A stretch of 60,796 bases of DNA, taken from the NCBI GenBank assembly GCA_022446885.1, contig JAKVBU010000019.1:1-60796 (forward strand). The letters run 5' to 3'. Source of the DNA: Phycisphaerales bacterium. GTDB taxonomy: Bacteria; Planctomycetota; Phycisphaerae; Phycisphaerales; SM1A02. Shown piece after piece: positions 16,080-24,078 of this stretch. Position numbers and translations under genes: made by a program. The notes under the pieces were generated by a model. That model searched no databases. It saw only the letters and a list, made by a program, of their open reading frames with translations, and was not told the DNA's origin. The first letter of the stretch is position 1. Each line of letters opens with the position of its first letter.

Positions 16080-17584
16080 GGCGAGGCCTTTCGCATAGAT
16101 GGCGTGTTCGCCGGCGTGTAGGCGCGGCCGGTTCCGAACGTCATCAACCAGTTGCCATTGGCGTCGAAAGCCTGCAGGCGGTGGTTGCCGTGATCCAGCA
16201 CGAGGATACGGCCATGATGGTCTACAAGCAGTTCGGATGCGTTCCAGAATTCGCCGTGGTTCGACCCGTGGGCACCGACAGTAATCGGTTCGTCGTGTTC
16301 GATGACCAGCGTGTCGTCTACGAGCCTCGCTTGCGAGCCGTCGGGCAGGATGGCCTCGCGGCGAAGTTCGGGTGACTGCACGGGCCCATCCTCGGGTGCC
16401 GTCGTGCGGAGGAGCCTCGCCGCATCGGGAGCAAACTTGGGCTTGTGGGTGGGGGGCAGGTCGAAGCGCCAGGCGTGGGTGCGGCCGTCAGCGGCATCAG
16501 TGACATGGCAGTGGACTGTGCCGTCCACTTGCTCCAATCTAATTTTAATCGGGCGCTGTACGCATCCGGGACCAGGCGTGTGGCTCCCGAAGGTGGTCAG
16601 GTGGATGGGCGTCGGCCGATCGATGTCGAGTACATGGAACTGCCGCTGTTCTGGTTCGTGCACGACCAGCACTCGGCCCTGCAACGCCATGCGCGGGCCA
16701 AAATGCGACTTGGGGCCGCCGGGCACTTCGAGGGCCCGCGGCCGAAGCGGTGGTCCGGGTACGAAGCCCTGCAGGCGTCTCTCGAAGGGTTCGGCCACAA
16801 CACAGCCCTCGTCGGTAAAGGCGACATCTTCCGGATAGTGGATTCGCCCCTCGCCTTCTCGGGGCTTGATGGCGTGCATGCCCCAATAATCGATGACTTC
16901 GCCCGTGTCGGCATCAAGGGCCTGGATCCGGTGATTCATGCGATCAGCTATCAGCAGAACGCCGTCTTGAACATCAAGCCCAGAAGGTTCAGCCATGCGG
17001 CCGGGCGTTCTCCCCCAACCGCCTGTTGTCCAGCGGTGGGCCCCGTCCGGGCCGATGGCGTGCACGAGGTGCGTGCCCTCATCAGCAATGTAGAGGTTTC
17101 CTGATTCGTCCATTGCGACGGATGAGGGCAGTAACAACTCAGTGCCGTTGATCTCGTCGTAGAGGCCCATGTTGCCACCAACCATGTCGAAGAGCAGAAC
17201 CCTGCGATTGCCCGTATCTGCGACAGCAATTCGATCGCCGTTTGAGGCAACATCGTCGGGATCGTGAAACTGGGTGAGACGGTTGCCGCTGGTGCCGAAC
17301 TCATGCTGGATGATGCCATCTGAATTCAGCACGAGTACGCGGGCACCTGGTCCGTTGAGCAGAATGATCCTTCCATCTGGAGTCACGTCTAGGGCGGAGG
17401 CCGCGTAGGGTAGATGGCCACGAAGCGCATCATCTTCACGAATGCCCCAGTTGATCACATGGTCACATGCGATGACGCCGCGTTCGGGGTGAAACGCGAC
17501 AGCCCTGCTGGGCAGACTCGACTCCGTCCAAGCGTACTGCCCCGGAATCTGGGTCAGCAGCGTCAGCATGAGCGAAAGAAGCAT
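16076..17584 (-). CDS. NHL-repeat beta-propeller protein (exported)
   Basis: A 502-residue protein with a hydrophobic N-terminus and several NHL repeats, for example FHDPDDVASNGDRIAVADTG, LPSSVAMDESGNLYIADEG, EPSGLDVQDGVLLIADRM and ASELLVDHHGRILVLDHGNH. Such propellers act as binding or scaffold surfaces; no catalytic residues are evident. Its position inside the redox unit, with a 4-nt overlap to the YtkA-like gene and 21 nt after the HMA gene, suggests it organises or recognises the other exported components. Confidence 0.88.
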   Translation of the reverse strand: MLLSLMLTLLTQIPGQYAWTESSLPSRAVAFHPERGVIACDHVINWGIREDDALRGHLPYAASALDVTPDGRIILLNGPGARVLVLNSDGIIQHEFGTSGNRLTQFHDPDDVASNGDRIAVADTGNRRVLLFDMVGGNMGLYDEINGTELLLPSSVAMDESGNLYIADEGTHLVHAIGPDGAHRWTTGGWGRTPGRMAEPSGLDVQDGVLLIADRMNHRIQALDADTGEVIDYWGMHAIKPREGEGRIHYPEDVAFTDEGCVVAEPFERRLQGFVPGPPLRPRALEVPGGPKSHFGPRMALQGRVLVVHEPEQRQFHVLDIDRPTPIHLTTFGSHTPGPGCVQRPIKIRLEQVDGTVHCHVTDAADGRTHAWRFDLPPTHKPKFAPDAARLLRTTAPEDGPVQSPELRREAILPDGSQARLVDDTLVIEHDEPITVGAHGSNHGEFWNASELLVDHHGRILVLDHGNHRLQAFDANGNWLMTFGTGRAYTPANTPSMRKASP

Positions 17585-17605
17585 GTGTCCGAGGGTGTGC
17601 CCGGA

Positions 17606-18025
17606 TCAGGCGTCAGAGGTCTCGTCGGATTCCACTGGGGCAGTTGAGTCTTCCACCGGAATCGGTTCCAGATCTCCAACCGTATAGCCCTGTTCACGGG
17701 CGGCCCGAATGGCGCAGTCCATGGCAGCGGCACTCTGGGCGTGGATCGTCGCGCTCTGATCGGCGTAGGACACAGCCACCGAGAACACGTCCGGGCAGGC
17801 GTTCATGGCCCGTTGAATCGATGCGGCGCAGCGATCGCAATGCATCCCTTCAACAGAGACCACCCCGGACATCTCGCGAAATGCGGCCGGTGTGTCGTCA
17901 GTGGATGCAGTTGAGGCGGCGTTATCCGGGTCGGACGAATTGCCGCAGCCGGTCAGAATGAGTGTGGCGGCCAAAAGGGTCAGGCGGAGCATTCGACGAT
18001 GATACAGGTCTGAAAGTGCCATCAT
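17606..18025 (-). CDS. Lipoprotein with heavy-metal-associated (HMA) domain
   Basis: A 139-residue protein with a lipobox (TLILTGC) and one HMA fold carrying the M-x-C-x-x-C site (GMHCDRCAASIQRAM), followed by SVAVSYADQSATIHA. HMA domains bind Cu(I) or other soft metals and hand them to partners. Membrane anchoring outside the cytoplasm is unusual for this fold and suggests a periplasmic metallochaperone or sensor. The start (ATGATG) overlaps the stop of the thioredoxin gene; a later ATG at 17992 would give a more typical signal length. The acidic C-terminal tail contains no cysteine. Confidence 0.85.
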   Translation of the reverse strand: MMALSDLYHRRMLRLTLLAATLILTGCGNSSDPDNAASTASTDDTPAAFREMSGVVSVEGMHCDRCAASIQRAMNACPDVFSVAVSYADQSATIHAQSAAAMDCAIRAAREQGYTVGDLEPIPVEDSTAPVESDETSDA

Positions 18026-18573
18026 GGATTCTGGTCGGCAAACGCCTTGAGGACAGGCTGCGGGCCGATGAACTTGCCACCTTTGTACGACCCTCGAATC
18101 ACCTCGTCATCTGGCCCCAGCCAGACCAGATTGGGAATGCCACGCTCGCCCCAGGAGTCCCGGATCTTGCCGGTGGCGGCGTAATCAACCGCCGAGAAGG
18201 GCATCTCGTAGTCTTTCATGTAGTCCCGCATGGCCTCTTCGGACTTGTCAGAAGACACCAGCAGTACAGCGACGTCGGCGTCGGGGTTCTCATCGACCCA
18301 CTTGACCAGCGTCGGCGTGAATGCCCGGCACGGCGGGCACCACTTTGCGCTGAAGTAGAGCAGCACGTTCTTCTTGCCCGCGATGTAGTCGCTGGGGCTT
18401 TGCTCACCGGCTGGTGTCGTGACGGTGCCGCCCAGCAAACTGAGCAGTTTGGCATGATGGCGAGCGGTGCTCTCGGAGGCACCCTTGGGCACAGCAGTCT
18501 GTTCTTCCTGCTTGGTCTGCTCGGCACAACCGGCAATCAGCAACGCGAATACGGCAAGAGCGAATCGAATCAT
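18022..18573 (-). CDS. Thioredoxin-fold lipoprotein (TlpA/nucleoredoxin-like)
   Basis: A 183-residue protein with a lipobox (ALLIAGC) and a thioredoxin domain with SAKWCPPCRAF, LLVSSDKS and GIPNLVWLGP. It is probably a membrane-anchored periplasmic reductant for haem or copper-site cysteines, as TlpA/ResA proteins are. It is first in the five-gene unit; a TAGGAT box (18580-18585, minus) stands 6 nt before its ATG. Its thioredoxin part is near-identical in motifs to that of the larger protein at 4482-5702, so the two are paralogues. Confidence 0.9.
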   Translation of the reverse strand: MIRFALAVFALLIAGCAEQTKQEEQTAVPKGASESTARHHAKLLSLLGGTVTTPAGEQSPSDYIAGKKNVLLYFSAKWCPPCRAFTPTLVKWVDENPDADVAVLLVSSDKSEEAMRDYMKDYEMPFSAVDYAATGKIRDSWGERGIPNLVWLGPDDEVIRGSYKGGKFIGPQPVLKAFADQNP

Positions 18574-18579
18574 GGCCCG

Positions 18580-18585
18580 ATCCTA
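18580..18585 (-). promoter_or_regulatory. -10-like TAGGAT at the head of the redox unit
   Basis: TAGGAT on the minus strand ends 6 nt before the start of the thioredoxin lipoprotein, placing the likely transcription start at the start codon and separating this unit from the DUF1501 gene, whose stop is only 9 nt further on. Confidence 0.45.
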
Positions 18586-18593
18586 GCGTGTTC

Positions 18594-19868
18594 TCAGGAG
18601 ATCACGTTGATCTTCTGGAATCGGTGTCGCAGAACGGGCATTGAGTCTGTCTTGAGCCAATCTTCGAGCACACTCGCGTAGACCTGACGGAAGTCGGTCG
18701 TATAACGGAGGTCTCCGTCGTCGAGGTTGACCAGATCGGGGTGCCGTCCGTGCACGCCCGGCCGCACCATGGGGCCGATCAGGTACAGCGGCGCTGCCGT
18801 GCCGTGATCGGTCCCGCCTGATCCGTTCTGGGCGACTCGGCGTCCAAACTCGGAGAACACCATTGTCAGCACACGTCCATCATTGCCCTGGGCCTTGAGG
18901 TCGTCTTGGAAGGCCTTGAGGCTGTCGCCAACCTGCCGCAGCAGGCGGCCGTGTTGCCCGGCTTGATTGGCGTGCGTGTCGAAGCCGCCCAGCGTGACGT
19001 AGTAGACGCGAGTGGGCAGCCCGGAACGAATCATCGCAGCGACCATGCGAAGTTGGTCCGAGAGATTGCCGCCGGGGAAGGTGGCCAAGGGAGACAGACT
19101 TGCGGCCTTGCGAACTTGGGCCGATGAGACTTGGGCGTCGAGCGCGGTTCTTCGAAGAAAGGCCAGGGTGTCCTGTGCCTGATCAGGGTCGCCCGGCACG
19201 GTCTTGTATGCCTGCTTGAGATCGTCGTCGATGTCCTCGCCGAGCCATCGGTACAGATCTGGGGTCTCGAACTGCACAGGTCGAGAGCGGCGACCTTCAA
19301 GTGCCAGCGGAGAGGTGCGCCCCAATGCGACGGACGCCTGTGGATCGGGAGTGCCTGAGCATGTGTTGTCGAAGTACCGTCCCAGCCACCCTTCGCTGCG
19401 GCCACCGGGATCTGCCGAGTGCCAGATGTCCATCGACGAGAAGTGCGACCGATTGGGGTTGGGATAGCCGGTGCCCTGCACGATTGCCGCGAGACCGTCG
19501 TCCATCAGGGAGCGCATGCCTTCGAACTCCGGGTGCAGCCCCAGTCCATCGGCCCCGCGTACCGGCAACCGAAGTGCGCCGTTCGTGGCGCCCGGCTGGC
19601 CGACGGCCAGATTTGGTCGAGCCCGGTAGTAGGCGTCCAGTCCGAATGGAACCACGGTGTTCAGCCCGTCATTGCCACCGCCCAATTGGACGACCACAAA
19701 CACTCGGTCTTGCGGCACACCCGCGATCGATGAGGTCATTGCGCCCAGTGGTGTGCAGACCCCTTGCGCTGTCTGTTGGAGGAAGATCGGTGCGGTTCCG
19801 GCCAGAGACGCGAATGCTGTGCCTCGTTGCAGGAAGTGGCGTCGGCTCCAAGGTGTGGTGTTGGTCAT
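18594..19868 (-). CDS. DUF1501 family protein with Tat signal
   Basis: A 424-residue protein beginning with a twin-arginine signal (WSRRHFLQRGTAFASLAG). It has VFVVVQLGGGNDGLNTVVPF, SHFSSMDIWH, VYYVTLGGFDTHANQ and MVFSEFGRRVAQNGSGGTDHG, the hallmarks of DUF1501, a family related to sulfatase/phosphatase folds and abundant in planctomycetes. Export folded through Tat suggests a cofactor or metal. It follows DUF1800 by 12 nt, the usual partner pair. The function of the pair is not established. Confidence 0.93.
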   Translation of the reverse strand: MTNTTPWSRRHFLQRGTAFASLAGTAPIFLQQTAQGVCTPLGAMTSSIAGVPQDRVFVVVQLGGGNDGLNTVVPFGLDAYYRARPNLAVGQPGATNGALRLPVRGADGLGLHPEFEGMRSLMDDGLAAIVQGTGYPNPNRSHFSSMDIWHSADPGGRSEGWLGRYFDNTCSGTPDPQASVALGRTSPLALEGRRSRPVQFETPDLYRWLGEDIDDDLKQAYKTVPGDPDQAQDTLAFLRRTALDAQVSSAQVRKAASLSPLATFPGGNLSDQLRMVAAMIRSGLPTRVYYVTLGGFDTHANQAGQHGRLLRQVGDSLKAFQDDLKAQGNDGRVLTMVFSEFGRRVAQNGSGGTDHGTAAPLYLIGPMVRPGVHGRHPDLVNLDDGDLRYTTDFRQVYASVLEDWLKTDSMPVLRHRFQKINVIS

Positions 19869-19880
19869 GGCGACCTCGCT

Positions 19881-21365
19881 TCAGCAGAGTTGATATTCGG
19901 GGGCTGCGGTGATCAGGGCGATCAGCCGGGTGACAGTGGCGGCATCCATGTCCCGCCCACGAGCCAGATCGGCCCACTGGCCCAGTCGAGTCGAATCGGG
20001 CATGGTGCCCAGCAGGAATCGAGACAGATAGGTCGCTGCATCGGTGGGGCGATCTCGTTGGGGGATGTCCGGCAAGTGAGCGACCAGGCGCGACAGGTCG
20101 TGATCGAGTCCGCCACCGTCCCAAGGATTGCTGCCAGGCTCTCGGCCGGTCAACAGATACACCAGCGTGTTCTGTCTGGTGAACAGCGTGGATGTGTTGA
20201 TCCAGCCTGTGCCACCGTCCCATCCCTTCACGCTGGGTGGGGCGAAGAGCGACTGGCCCATGAACGTGCAGGCTTCCGCCAACCGTGTCAAGTTGCGTGC
20301 GGGCAGGTCCATCGAGCGACAGGCCTGCACCACCAGTTGTACCGGGCTCTTGACCATCATGCCCCGGCGGGTTGGGTGATAGAAGTGCTGCGATTTGAAC
20401 ACCTCTTCAAGTACAGGTCGAAGGTGCCAGTTGCGTCGCCGCAGTGTCTTGCCCATGGCGTTGACAACCGCCATCGACTTGTCGGTCGAAGCGTCAGCGT
20501 CGTCCACGAAGAACCGGTAGAGCTTCCAGCAGATCCAGGTGGAACTTGTGGGGCGGGTGAAGATCAGTTCCACAAAGTCGTCGGCGCCCCAATTGCCGCT
20601 GCGGCCGAAGATGGTCTTGGTGTCGTCATCATGATTGCGGGCGTTGAACGTGAAGTCGTCATCGCGGAACGTGAACCCCGTCAGGGCTCGGGCGCCTTCC
20701 TTGATGTCCTCTTCGGAATACCCGTTGCCTTCGCCCAGCGTGAAGAGTTCCATGAGTTCGCGGGCGAGGTTTTCGTTCGGCGCGCCCTTGCGATTCTGAT
20801 TGTTGTTCAGGTACTTGATCATCGCCGGGTCACGGATGATCCCGTGCACGAGCGTGTTCTTGAAGTTGCCCGCCGCGTTGTCGCGGAACATCTGATTCTG
20901 CTTGAGCAGGTGCCAAGAATCTTCCACCGCCCGATAGCCGGTGGCGAAGTGCCCGTGCCAGAAGAGTGTCAGCTTCTCCTGCAGCGGGCGCGATGTCTCG
21001 ATCATCCGCTTGAGCCACCATGCTCGGGCCTCAGCGATCTGGCGTCTGTCTTCGCGCTGGCGTTGCTGCCTGATCATGCGGGCCCGTTCCCGTGCGGCCT
21101 CGCTGTCGGACCGACGCATCATGCGGTACTCCTGCCGCTCCGCCTCGGTTGCCGGTCGCATGATGTCACTGCGGAAACCCGGATCGGGAACCGGGTCGGG
21201 CACTGCGGTCCAGTTCAGCACGTGGTCTACGGCCCCATCAAGTCCCATCTCAGTCAACGTCAGAACCTGCTCAGGCGTACCGCCGAATCCGGCACGCTGA
21301 AGCAGGTGGTGCGCTTCCCAATACCCAAAGTCGTCGTCTTTCAGCGGCTGAAGTGGGCGTGGCAT
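19881..21365 (-). CDS. DUF1800 family protein
   Basis: A 494-residue protein with the DUF1800 pattern: HHLLQRAGFGGTPEQV near the start, MTLFWHGHFA-like LTLFWHGHFATGYRA, NENLARELMELFTLGEG, YSEEDIKEGARALTGF and PPSVKGWDGGTGWINTS. No obvious signal peptide precedes the domain. It is the upstream partner of DUF1501. A GGAG lies 10 nt before ATG and a TAGACT box at 21420-21425 (minus), so this pair probably starts its own transcript 96 nt after the CopA gene. Confidence 0.93.
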   Translation of the reverse strand: MPRPLQPLKDDDFGYWEAHHLLQRAGFGGTPEQVLTLTEMGLDGAVDHVLNWTAVPDPVPDPGFRSDIMRPATEAERQEYRMMRRSDSEAARERARMIRQQRQREDRRQIAEARAWWLKRMIETSRPLQEKLTLFWHGHFATGYRAVEDSWHLLKQNQMFRDNAAGNFKNTLVHGIIRDPAMIKYLNNNQNRKGAPNENLARELMELFTLGEGNGYSEEDIKEGARALTGFTFRDDDFTFNARNHDDDTKTIFGRSGNWGADDFVELIFTRPTSSTWICWKLYRFFVDDADASTDKSMAVVNAMGKTLRRRNWHLRPVLEEVFKSQHFYHPTRRGMMVKSPVQLVVQACRSMDLPARNLTRLAEACTFMGQSLFAPPSVKGWDGGTGWINTSTLFTRQNTLVYLLTGREPGSNPWDGGGLDHDLSRLVAHLPDIPQRDRPTDAATYLSRFLLGTMPDSTRLGQWADLARGRDMDAATVTRLIALITAAPEYQLC

Positions 21366-21460
21366 GCACGAACTCCTGACTCGATGACCTGATCGCTCCC
21401 GAGGGCGGCGATCTGCCAGAGTCTACGATTCATCCGGGTTGGTGCATCCCCGGATCGCCG

Positions 21461-23614
21461 TCAACCGCCCAGACGCCGCTTCAGAGAGGCGCTCAGCCGC
21501 ACCGTATTGCCTATCACGCTGACATCGCTCACCGCCATGGCACCGGCGGCGATGACCGGCCCCCAAGGGCCCAGCAGCCCGAATGCCGCCACCGGAATCA
21601 TGGCGGTGTTGTAGACGAAGGCCAAGAACAGGTTCTGTTTGATGGCACGCAGCGTGCTGCGCGAAATCTTCACGAGCAGGGGGACGGCCGAGGGGCGGTG
21701 GGCCGGAATCACGACGTCGGCGGCATCGATCGCCACATTGGTGCCCGAGCCCACGGCCATGCCCACGGTGGCGCCCGCCAGGGCGGCAGCGTCGTTGAGC
21801 CCGTCGCCAACCATGATGGTCGTCTCGGATCGCTCCGTGACCCAATTCGCTTTCGACTCAGGCGTTTGACCTGCGATGACTGCGTCTCTTGGCAGGCCGA
21901 TGTCGTCAGCGATGGCTTCTGCGGCGTCCTGTCGATCGCCCGAGAGCATGGTGACTTGAAGTCCCATTTCCGTCAGGCGCTGAACCGTCTGGGCGGCGTC
22001 TGGAAGGGGGGTGTCGCGCACGTCAATTCGACCGATCTCCACACCACCATGCCGCACGACGCAAGCAGCTCGTGGGTCGCGCATCACCTCAACTGGCTTC
22101 CCCTGCAGTGTCGCCTGCACGCCCTGCCCCGGCACGGCCAGAAAGTCGTCTACCGCTTCGGGCGTGATGCCTCTCTGGTGTGCCTCCGCCAGCACGGCTC
22201 GGGCGACGGGATGCTCGCTGGGCGCTTCGGCGGCGGCGGCGATGCGAACCACGTCGTCTTCGCTCGATCCCTCTTCCGCGATCACCGTCGTGACACTCGG
22301 CTCTCCCTTGGTGAGCGTGCCGGTCTTGTCGAAAATCACTCGCTCAACGGACGCCGCATGTTCCAGCGCCTCGGCAGACTTGATCAGGATGCCGCGGCGC
22401 CCTGACTCACCTGTGCCCACCATGATGGCCATGGGCGTCGCCAGCCCAAGCGCACACGGGCAGGAGATGATCAGAACGGTCACCGCCGAGATGATGCCGG
22501 TTCGGAAGGGGGCCCAGTCGTCGGTCACGCCCGCGAGGATCGACCATCCGATCACTGTGCACACGGCGACCGCGAGCACGATGGGTACGAAGATCGAACT
22601 CACCTTGTCGGTGAGCCTCTGGATCGAGGCCTTGGAACCCATTGTGTTTGAAACGAGTTCGGTGATGCGAGCCACTGTTGAATCAGCTCCACTTGCCGTC
22701 GCCTCGATGATCAGGCGGCCGACGGTATTGAGCGAACCGCTTACGACAGGATCTCCCACGCCTCTCGCCACTGGCTCCGACTCGCCTGTGATGAGTGACT
22801 CATCGATTTCAGATGCCCCCTCCAACACGGTTCCGTCCACCGGGAGTCGGCCCCCGGGCCGAACGACAAGATGATCGCCCGGAGAGATCTGATCGAGCTC
22901 CACGACTTCCGTTGCGCCGTCATCGAGCCGCCGCTCGGCGGTATCGGGTTGCAGTTCGAGCAGTTCTCGAATGGCCGAGCCGGCGCGGCGTGAAGACCTT
23001 GCCTCAAACCAGTGCCCCAACGAGATCAGGCCGAACAGCACCGATGCTTCGGTGAAGTACATGGGCTGCCCGGTCTCGATCTGCATTCGCTCCAGTACGA
23101 AGAGCACCACCGAGTAGACGTACGCCGTGCCCGCTCCGATGCTGATGAGTGTGTCCATGTTGGTCGTGCGCCGCTTGGCCGCGGCCCAGGCCGAGGTGAA
23201 GAACCCCGGGCCGACCAGCACAGTCACAATCGTTCCCGCAGCCAACTGCACCCATTGCAACCAGAGCAGGTCTTCGCCCAGCGTCCAGTTGAGCACCGCA
23301 GTGGGCACCCAGATACCAAGGCCGATCGCAGCTCGGCGGGCCCAGCGTCGCTCCTTGGCGATTGCAGCTGCTTCTCGGTCTCCTTGACGGGCCGGGGCCA
23401 CCTGATCGGCCGGCATTGCAGGGAAGCCTGCGTCCGTCACGATGCTCGCCGCCGTAGCCTGATCGATGGTGCCTGTCACGGTCACTGTGGCCCCCGGGAC
23501 GTTCACAGAGACATCCTCAACGCCGTCATGGCGCATCAGGGCCGTCGTGATCGACCCGGCGCAGCTGGCACAACTCATGTCGGGAGCGGAGAGGCGAAAT
23601 GAGGGGGCGGTCAT
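21461..23614 (-). CDS. copA: CopA-type heavy-metal P1B ATPase
   Basis: About 717 residues, an inner-membrane pump for Cu(I) or a similar soft metal. Seen: an N-terminal HMA domain with C15-A-S-C18, TGES at about 276, the metal-transport CPC at 385-387 (SCPCALGL), the phosphorylated D429 in DKTGTLT, the SEHP motif and GDGLND at 603-608. The TM7 Y-N pair is present; the TM8 segment reads MAVSDVSV, so the second Ser of the common MxxSS is Asp. I placed the start at 23614 (TAPSFRLSAPDMSC) because the 43 residues upstream are Arg/Pro-rich and not family-like. It is divergent from the small exported protein at 23698. Confidence 0.92.
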   Translation of the reverse strand: MTAPSFRLSAPDMSCASCAGSITTALMRHDGVEDVSVNVPGATVTVTGTIDQATAASIVTDAGFPAMPADQVAPARQGDREAAAIAKERRWARRAAIGLGIWVPTAVLNWTLGEDLLWLQWVQLAAGTIVTVLVGPGFFTSAWAAAKRRTTNMDTLISIGAGTAYVYSVVLFVLERMQIETGQPMYFTEASVLFGLISLGHWFEARSSRRAGSAIRELLELQPDTAERRLDDGATEVVELDQISPGDHLVVRPGGRLPVDGTVLEGASEIDESLITGESEPVARGVGDPVVSGSLNTVGRLIIEATASGADSTVARITELVSNTMGSKASIQRLTDKVSSIFVPIVLAVAVCTVIGWSILAGVTDDWAPFRTGIISAVTVLIISCPCALGLATPMAIMVGTGESGRRGILIKSAEALEHAASVERVIFDKTGTLTKGEPSVTTVIAEEGSSEDDVVRIAAAAEAPSEHPVARAVLAEAHQRGITPEAVDDFLAVPGQGVQATLQGKPVEVMRDPRAACVVRHGGVEIGRIDVRDTPLPDAAQTVQRLTEMGLQVTMLSGDRQDAAEAIADDIGLPRDAVIAGQTPESKANWVTERSETTIMVGDGLNDAAALAGATVGMAVGSGTNVAIDAADVVIPAHRPSAVPLLVKISRSTLRAIKQNLFLAFVYNTAMIPVAAFGLLGPWGPVIAAGAMAVSDVSVIGNTVRLSASLKRRLGG

Positions 23615-23680
23615 GGCTGTTTTTACCCTCACAGGGCGCTCCGAGGCAGGTTTGGGCGATGGCCCTGCCAATGCTGGTGC

Positions 23681-23686
23681 TAGACT
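23681..23686 (+). promoter_or_regulatory. -10-like TAGACT
   Basis: TAGACT on the plus strand lies 11 nt upstream of the ATG at 23698 with no Shine-Dalgarno between, consistent with a very short or absent leader. Confidence 0.4.
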
Positions 23687-23697
23687 ATCGCTTCGCC

Positions 23698-23985
23698 ATG
23701 TTGACCGCTGGATCCATTTCCGCCGCCCGCCTCGTCGCCGCATTGAGTGTGCTGTCGATGGTGCTGCTCGCTTCGACGACGCCGCTGGAGACAGGGGCCG
23801 TTTCAGAAGTGCGCGTCAACTGGGTATCGGCGGAATTGGCCGAGGCCGACATCGAGTCGCTGGGCTCGGTGCAGACGCATGTCGCGCAAGCCACGCCCGC
23901 CCCACGGGCTGGCCGGTTGCGCGTGCGTGAGTCCGACCGCATCGGTCCGGCTCGGCTGCACCTGCCACCGCCAGTGCTGAACTGA
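23698..23985 (+). CDS. Small exported hypothetical protein, 95 aa
   Basis: The N-terminus (SAARLVAALSVLSMVLLAST) is signal-peptide-like; the mature part is short, with VRVNWVSAELAEADIESLG and a Pro/Arg-rich end. No family is recognised. I take ATG at 23698 over 23599 because it gives a clean signal and has a TAGACT box 11 nt before it. It lies 93 nt before secA on the same strand and is divergent from copA. Confidence 0.55.
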   Translation: MLTAGSISAARLVAALSVLSMVLLASTTPLETGAVSEVRVNWVSAELAEADIESLGSVQTHVAQATPAPRAGRLRVRESDRIGPARLHLPPPVLN

Positions 23986-24078
23986 GCACGCTTCAGTTCA
24001 CAGGCCCGCTGCATCAGTGCGGGCATCACCAGCACAGCACCCCCGTACGAATACAACTTCTCTCCTGGAGGCCACGTC

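Noticed and set aside
19764-21392. 542-codon plus-strand open frame opposite DUF1800/DUF1501
   Set aside because: Antisense shadow of GC-rich genes; His/Gly/Val-rich with no fold, and the minus strand carries clear DUF1800 motifs.
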